A stretch of 64,000 bases of DNA from DATAZK01 sp965199805 (GTDB lineage: Bacteria; Actinomycetota; Actinomycetes; Frankiales; Frankiaceae), in NCBI GenBank assembly GCA_965199805.1, contig CBDATO010000001.1, positions 62,001 to 126,000 of the forward strand, read 5' to 3'. This document shows positions 60,404 to 64,000 of this stretch, in pieces. Numbering within the stretch: position 1 is the first letter of the stretch; the number at the start of each line of letters is the position of its first letter. Made by a program: the position numbers and the translations under genes. The notes below the pieces were generated by a model. That model saw nothing but the letters and a program-made list of their open reading frames with translations. It did not search any database and was not told the origin of the DNA.

Positions 60404-60722
60404 TCGGCCGGTCGGCCAGGTCGGACGTGGCGACCACCGCGTCCGTGTCGATCGGTCCGTACACGTGCGGGAACGCCTCGCCGGCGGACGGCGAGAGGTC
60501 CCAGCGCAGCTCGCTCGTCAGGCGGGCCGGGTCGATCTCGAGCAGCGTGCGCGCCTCGGTGAGGTCGCGGTAGTGCCGGTCGATCACCCAGTCCAGCTGC
60601 GCCTCGGTCGAGCAGTGGATGAAGCCCTCGGAAGCGAGCGACGGCGCGGTGTACGCCTCCCCGGCCGCGCGTACGCGATCCCACTCGGCGGTCAGGGCGC
60701 AGTGGAAGATCGGCTCGGCCAC
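60387..60722 (-). CDS. DUF952 family protein
   Basis: A 111-residue protein of DUF952, with IFHCALTAEWDRVRAAGEAY, EGFIHCSTEAQLDWVI and FPHVYGPIDTDAVV as the family core. It may be a small nucleotide-related enzyme, but no activity is established. GTG at 60722 gives the normal VAEPIFHC opening. The stop overlaps the thioesterase end. It lies just downstream of the sigma factor-associated protein on the same strand. Confidence 0.82.
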   Translation of the reverse strand: MAEPIFHCALTAEWDRVRAAGEAYTAPSLASEGFIHCSTEAQLDWVIDRHYRDLTEARTLLEIDPARLTSELRWDLSPSAGEAFPHVYGPIDTDAVVATSDLADRPTNAAG

Positions 60723-60739
60723 AGCCTCAATGCTGCCAT

Positions 60740-61693
60740 TCAAAGGCCTGAGTTCGGCACGAGGCGGCGCAAATCGTCCAGCAGCCGCTGGCTGGTCGCG
60801 AACGCGTGACCGGTGTTGCCGACGAGCTGACCGCACCCGGTGAAACGGGCCAGATAGGTCCTGGTCGTGTTGCCGCCCCGCACGGTGAGGACGGCCATTT
60901 GCGGTGCAGCATCGTTGCTACAGGCGGTCGTGGTCGAACCGACCGGCGTGAGCGAGCGCATGTCGGCCAGCAGCAGGTCGACGTCCGATCGGAGCCGCAA
61001 CACCGCACTGCGGTCGAGCCCGTCTCCGTCTTGGCCGGCGAAGGACTGAATGGTGATCGCCTCGACGCTTATCGGCAGGTTCAGTCCGGAGCGCTCGCGT
61101 ACCCGGACGTTGTCGAGCAGGGCACGGGCAGTCGCCGCGTCGGGCGACTGGGCCAAGACCGAGGCGTTAAGCCAGGGAAGGGTCAAGATCACCGTCGTCT
61201 CGCCTTCGGACTCCGTTTGTTCTATGAAGGCGGGTTGCCCATTCCACGTCACCCGCGCTCCGCTGCCGAACGAGGCTGATCGGGGTCCGTTCAGCGCCGA
61301 GAGCGTGACTGCCGTGGTCAGTCGCTGTGAGGCCGCCATCGGACAGAGCGGTGCGAAGTCAGCCGATCGGATCTCAACGACATGTTCGCCGGGATAGCAA
61401 ACATTGCGCACCGTCGACCACCCGCTGGGGATGACGTAATCGATGCCTTCGACCGATGCCAGGGGGACGGGGCTTGGCGTTGACGTGGGGGCTGGCTGGG
61501 TGATGAGCTCCTGCCGGCCGTCGGCGTCGCCGCCCGGCACGTAGGCGATCAGCCCGCTGACCAGCAAAGCGACTGCGGCGAGCCCAGCTGCGAAGAGTCC
61601 CCGGAGCCTCCGCCGACGGGTGCGGGAACCCTCCGTGTACGCCCGCTCGAAGGCGTACGGCGGAGGCTGCAGATCGGGCAGCACGTCAGGCAT
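60740..61693 (-). CDS. Single-pass membrane protein paired with ECF sigma factor (probable anti-sigma type)
   Basis: A 317-residue protein with a ~34-residue cytoplasmic part, one transmembrane helix (about 32-52) and a large extracytoplasmic domain that has a Cys-rich edge (NVCYPGEH, APLCPMAAS, TACSND, TGCGQL). It starts inside the sigma gene, overlapping by 8 bases, so it is translationally coupled. That is the standard gene order for a sigma factor and its membrane-bound regulator, but no zinc anti-sigma motif or recognised anti-sigma domain is seen, so the role is inferred from position. Confidence 0.65.
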   Translation of the reverse strand: MPDVLPDLQPPPYAFERAYTEGSRTRRRRLRGLFAAGLAAVALLVSGLIAYVPGGDADGRQELITQPAPTSTPSPVPLASVEGIDYVIPSGWSTVRNVCYPGEHVVEIRSADFAPLCPMAASQRLTTAVTLSALNGPRSASFGSGARVTWNGQPAFIEQTESEGETTVILTLPWLNASVLAQSPDAATARALLDNVRVRERSGLNLPISVEAITIQSFAGQDGDGLDRSAVLRLRSDVDLLLADMRSLTPVGSTTTACSNDAAPQMAVLTVRGGNTTRTYLARFTGCGQLVGNTGHAFATSQRLLDDLRRLVPNSGL

Positions 61694-62174
61694 CGGGCGC
61701 CTCCTCCCATTGGGTGGCTAGGGCAGCGCGGGCCTCAGCCAGCCAGCGCTTCACGGTTCCGGCAGGCCGGTGAAGGATTCGGGCCACGTCGTCGACCGGC
61801 AGATCGGCGTAGTAGTGCAGCAGGAGTGGCATGCGGAGCCGGTCGGGCAGGCGTCCCACCAAGTCACGCAGGGCGAGGTCCGGTCCGTCGACGACCGCCG
61901 ATGTGCGTCTGAGCAGGTCGTGCGCGGCGGCGCCTGCGCGTCGGTCACGGCGATATTGGTCCCGAATCAGGTTGGCGGCAACGGCGTACAAGAACGCTCG
62001 GGGCTCCCGCACTGTGCGCAGCCGGGCAAAGAGCCGAGTGAATGCCTCAGCTGCCACGTCCTGGCCTGCCGCCTGGCTGCCCAGGGCGCCCGCCGCCCAC
62101 CCGGCGAGCCGGCCGTAGTGGGCGTCGAAAAGCGCTGCGGCATCCGCCCGGCGCGCTTCCTCGGCCACTCCCAC
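61686..62174 (-). CDS. ECF RNA polymerase sigma factor, SigE-family type
   Basis: A 162-residue ECF sigma factor with only regions 2 and 4. Region 2 is seen in ALFDAHYGRLAGWAAGAL and VAAEAFTRLFARL to FLYAVAANLIRDQYRRDRR; region 4 in GRLPDRLRMPLLLHYYADLPVDDVARIL and AGTVKRWLAEARAAL. GTG at 62174 lies 8 bases after a CGTC -10 element, so a leaderless self-activated gene is likely. The membrane partner overlaps its end. It responds presumably to an envelope signal sensed by that partner. Confidence 0.9.
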   Translation of the reverse strand: MGVAEEARRADAAALFDAHYGRLAGWAAGALGSQAAGQDVAAEAFTRLFARLRTVREPRAFLYAVAANLIRDQYRRDRRAGAAAHDLLRRTSAVVDGPDLALRDLVGRLPDRLRMPLLLHYYADLPVDDVARILHRPAGTVKRWLAEARAALATQWEEAPDA

Positions 62175-62182
62175 ATATTGAA

Positions 62183-62207
62183 GACGCCACAGACGCGCTT
62201 TAGGTTC
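62183..62207 (-). promoter_or_regulatory. ECF-type promoter of the sigma gene (GAAC-N17-CGTC)
   Basis: On the minus strand GAAC (62207-62204) and CGTC (62186-62183) are separated by 17 bases, the usual ECF -35/-10 pattern, and CGTC ends 8 bases before the GTG start at 62174. This fits autoregulation. Confidence 0.5.
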
Positions 62208-62219
62208 GGTCGGCGCGAA

Positions 62220-62984
62220 TTACAGGAAGCCGGCGAGCGCCTTCTGGGTGCGGGCGAGGAAGGCGTTGGGATCCGCGGCCTTCGCCGCCGCCGTCGCGCC
62301 GTCGCGCTCGGTCGCGTAACCGATGAAGTCCGGCGAGCCGACCGACGCGACGATGGCTGCCGCCACCTCCTCCGCCGTCGCGCCGTCCTTGGCGCCGCGC
62401 ATCATCGACGGCTCGTTGTCGGGCTTGTCGTCGGAGAACTCGGTACGCGTCGTCCCCGGCACCAGCACCCGCGCACGCACCCCGGCCGGCAGTAGCTCTA
62501 GGTACAGCGCCTCGGTGAAGAGCTCGAGCGCCGCTTTGGACGCCGAGTACGCCCCCACCCCGAAGGCGGCCATGTGCACGCCCATCGACGAGATGTTGAT
62601 GATGTCGCCACTGCCCCGTTCGACCATCCGGGGGGCGAATGCGAGCGACAGCCGGGCCGGCGAATAGTAGTTCACGCGCATGACGCTCTCGAGGTCGCCA
62701 CCGGTCATGGCGCGTACGCGGCGGCGCTTGGGCACGCCCGCGTTGTTGACCAGCACGTCGACGCCGCCCATCGCGTCGTCGACCGTCGCGGCCAGTGTCT
62801 CGAGCGCATCGAGGTCGGCGAGGTCGGCCTGCCACCACCGGGTCCGCGGCCCGCACGCGGCGGCGACCGCCTCGAGCCGGTCGGCCCGGCGGGCGCAGAT
62901 GCCGACCTCATGTCCGGCGGCGGCGAATGCCTGTGCCGTCGCTGCGCCGATGCCCGAGGAAGCCCCGGTGACGAAAACCTTCAC
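62220..62984 (-). CDS. Short-chain dehydrogenase/reductase
   Basis: A 254-residue classical SDR. TGASSGIG is the cofactor loop, NNAG the structural motif, and the catalytic triad is Ser in INISSMGVH with Tyr/Lys in GAYSASKAAL. NAD(P)H-dependent oxidation or reduction of a hydroxyl/keto group is expected. GTG at 62984 is chosen, giving the conserved MKVFVTGASSG start. It is upstream of the sigma gene but separated from it by that gene's promoter, and divergent from the crotonase. Confidence 0.93.
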   Translation of the reverse strand: MKVFVTGASSGIGAATAQAFAAAGHEVGICARRADRLEAVAAACGPRTRWWQADLADLDALETLAATVDDAMGGVDVLVNNAGVPKRRRVRAMTGGDLESVMRVNYYSPARLSLAFAPRMVERGSGDIINISSMGVHMAAFGVGAYSASKAALELFTEALYLELLPAGVRARVLVPGTTRTEFSDDKPDNEPSMMRGAKDGATAEEVAAAIVASVGSPDFIGYATERDGATAAAKAADPNAFLARTQKALAGFL

Positions 62985-63027
62985 GCCTGCTCTCACCCTC
63001 CTGTAAACGGAAGACCAGCCATGCCGT

Positions 63028-63840
63028 ATGAAAGATGACATGGCCATGCCCGTGATCGTCGAGCGCGACGGACCCCTGCTCATCCTCACGCTCAACCGCC
63101 CGAAGCGTATGAACGCGTTCACCGGACCGATGCTCGCGATCCTGACCGACTCGTACGCCGAGGCGGACAGCAACCCCGACATCCGCGCGATCATCATCAC
63201 CGGGGCCGGGGGCAACTTCTCCTCCGGCGCCGACCTGCGGGCGATGGCCGGCGACGCGGATGACGACAGCGGCATCGACGTCGCGGCGCGGATCAAGGCG
63301 GACCCCGAGCTCATGAACAAGGGCTTCCTGAAGACCCAGCGCCCGGGCAAGCCGATCATCGCGGCCGTCGAGGGTGTCGCGATCGCCGGTGGCACCGAGA
63401 TCCTGCTCGGCACCGACATCCGGGTGGCCGGCGAGACCGCCCGCTTCGGCGTCTCCGAGGCGCGCTGGGCGCTCTACCCGCGGATGGGCTCGGCTGTGCG
63501 GCTCCCCCGCCAGATCCCGATGACCGCCGCCGCCGAGATCCTGCTGACCGCGGGGCACATCACCGCGCAGCGGGCGTTCGAGCTCGGCCTGATCGGCTCG
63601 GTCGTGCCGGCCGGCACGGCGCTCGAGCGGGCCAAGGAGATCGGTCACGAGATCGCCGGCAACGGGCCGATCGCCGTCGCCGCCATCCTGAAGACCATCC
63701 GCGAGACCAGCGGCCTCACCGAGGAGGAGGGCTTCGCGCACGAGGACGAGCGCGCCGACGCCGTCTTCCGCACCGAGGACGCCAAGGAAGGCCCGCGCGC
63801 CTTCGCCGAGAAGCGCAAGCCGAACTTCCAGGGGCGCTGA
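63028..63840 (+). CDS. Enoyl-CoA hydratase/isomerase (crotonase family)
   Basis: A 270-residue crotonase-fold enzyme. LNRPKRMNAFTGPML and GAGGNFSSGADLRAM form the oxyanion and CoA sites, AVEGVAIAGGTEILLGTDI the central loop. The position of the two catalytic Glu residues of true hydratases is partly altered (the first aligns to GGTEI, the second region reads WALYPRMG), so isomerase or other crotonase chemistry is possible. ATG at 63028 or 63040 is the start. It is divergent from the SDR and is followed by a thiolase-like gene, consistent with beta-oxidation-type catabolism. Confidence 0.9.
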   Translation: MKDDMAMPVIVERDGPLLILTLNRPKRMNAFTGPMLAILTDSYAEADSNPDIRAIIITGAGGNFSSGADLRAMAGDADDDSGIDVAARIKADPELMNKGFLKTQRPGKPIIAAVEGVAIAGGTEILLGTDIRVAGETARFGVSEARWALYPRMGSAVRLPRQIPMTAAAEILLTAGHITAQRAFELGLIGSVVPAGTALERAKEIGHEIAGNGPIAVAAILKTIRETSGLTEEEGFAHEDERADAVFRTEDAKEGPRAFAEKRKPNFQGR

Positions 63841-63899
63841 CCGACATCCGGCACCACACAAAGCTCCGGACCACGCCGACCCCCGGCCGCACCCACTCG

Positions 63900-64000
63900 G
63901 TGCGGGCGTCGATCGTCGGCGTCGCGCAGGCCGCCAACAAAGACATCCCCGGAACCAACTCAGACGAGGACCGGATCCTGCATCCGGCCGACCTCATCGC
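63900..64000 (+). CDS. Start of a thiolase-like (acetyl-CoA acetyltransferase family) gene, cut by window edge
   Basis: Only about 33 residues are visible. ASIVGVAQAANKD and ILHPADLIA resemble the N-termini of thiolase-like lipid-transfer/acetyltransferase proteins, in which a VGVGQ-type strand is followed by a D/HP-x-D-L helix. GTG at 63900 is used; the same frame is open back to the crotonase stop but has no standard start. It would follow the crotonase by 59 bases. Identity is tentative. Confidence 0.42.
   Translation, partial: MRASIVGVAQAANKDIPGTNSDEDRILHPADLI

Overview
The window is a gene-dense, very GC-rich chromosomal segment with about 61 protein genes, no RNA genes, no transposase or integrase, no CRISPR array and no plasmid or phage module. 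An actinobacterium is the best fit: GTG starts are common, several genes have a TAnnnT hexamer 6-8 bases before the start codon (leaderless promoters), and there is a mycothiol-dependent-type enzyme, an F420-type LLM oxidoreductase, a SigE-family ECF factor and NarL/DesK-type two-component systems. The genus cannot be named from sequence alone; a soil Frankiales/Jatrophihabitans-like lineage is a guess.

Layout. 1-6.2 kb: a leftward catabolic set (hydrolase, FAD oxidase, quinone oxidoreductase) beside a small-molecule phosphotransferase and a sugar isomerase-like protein. 6.3-8.0 kb: a repeat-built surface lipoprotein. 8.2-11.7 kb: a MarR-controlled DHA2 exporter and a CynX-type MFS permease. 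11.9-18.9 kb: metH, a small membrane protein, a UvrD-type helicase, a SnoaL-like protein and msrA. 18.9-25.3 kb: an oxidoreductase/EthD/DHA2 operon, a secreted protein, a kinase-like protein and a divergent LysG-type regulator/LysE exporter pair. 25.4-29.1 kb: an ABC ATPase, permease, histidine kinase and response regulator transcribed together. 29.1-31.0 kb: two VOC proteins and a SRPBCC-TetR operon with an operator over its start codon.

31-44 kb is the signalling core: a 937-residue protein joining PAS, LOV (blue-light), GAF, PP2C phosphatase and RsbW-like kinase domains; adenosine/adenine deaminase; a PAS-PAS-PAS-GGDEF-EAL c-di-GMP protein; an anchored secreted protein; a cell-wall-type O-acyltransferase with SGNH domain; a response regulator whose partner kinase has lost the phospho-accepting helix; and an MMPL exporter. 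44-64 kb is accessory catabolism: acyl-CoA dehydrogenase, cupin, sulfotransferase, LLM oxidoreductase, aldo/keto reductase, P450 plus amidohydrolase, YbdK-type ligase, a second amidohydrolase, a membrane glycosyltransferase, a MaoC pair with a mycothiol-type isomerase, thioesterase, an ECF sigma/membrane partner pair, SDR, crotonase and the start of a thiolase-like gene. It reads as CoA-thioester, lipid or xenobiotic degradation, but no single pathway can be assigned.

The most notable observations are the LOV phosphatase/kinase fusion; the H-box-less kinase whose sequence jumps from a membrane helix directly into the end of the dimerisation region; 13-16 bp tandem repeats that span the stop codons of three separate genes; a hairpin whose two arms hold the stop codons of two convergent genes; and an operator that overlaps both the -10 box and the start codon of a leaderless operon.
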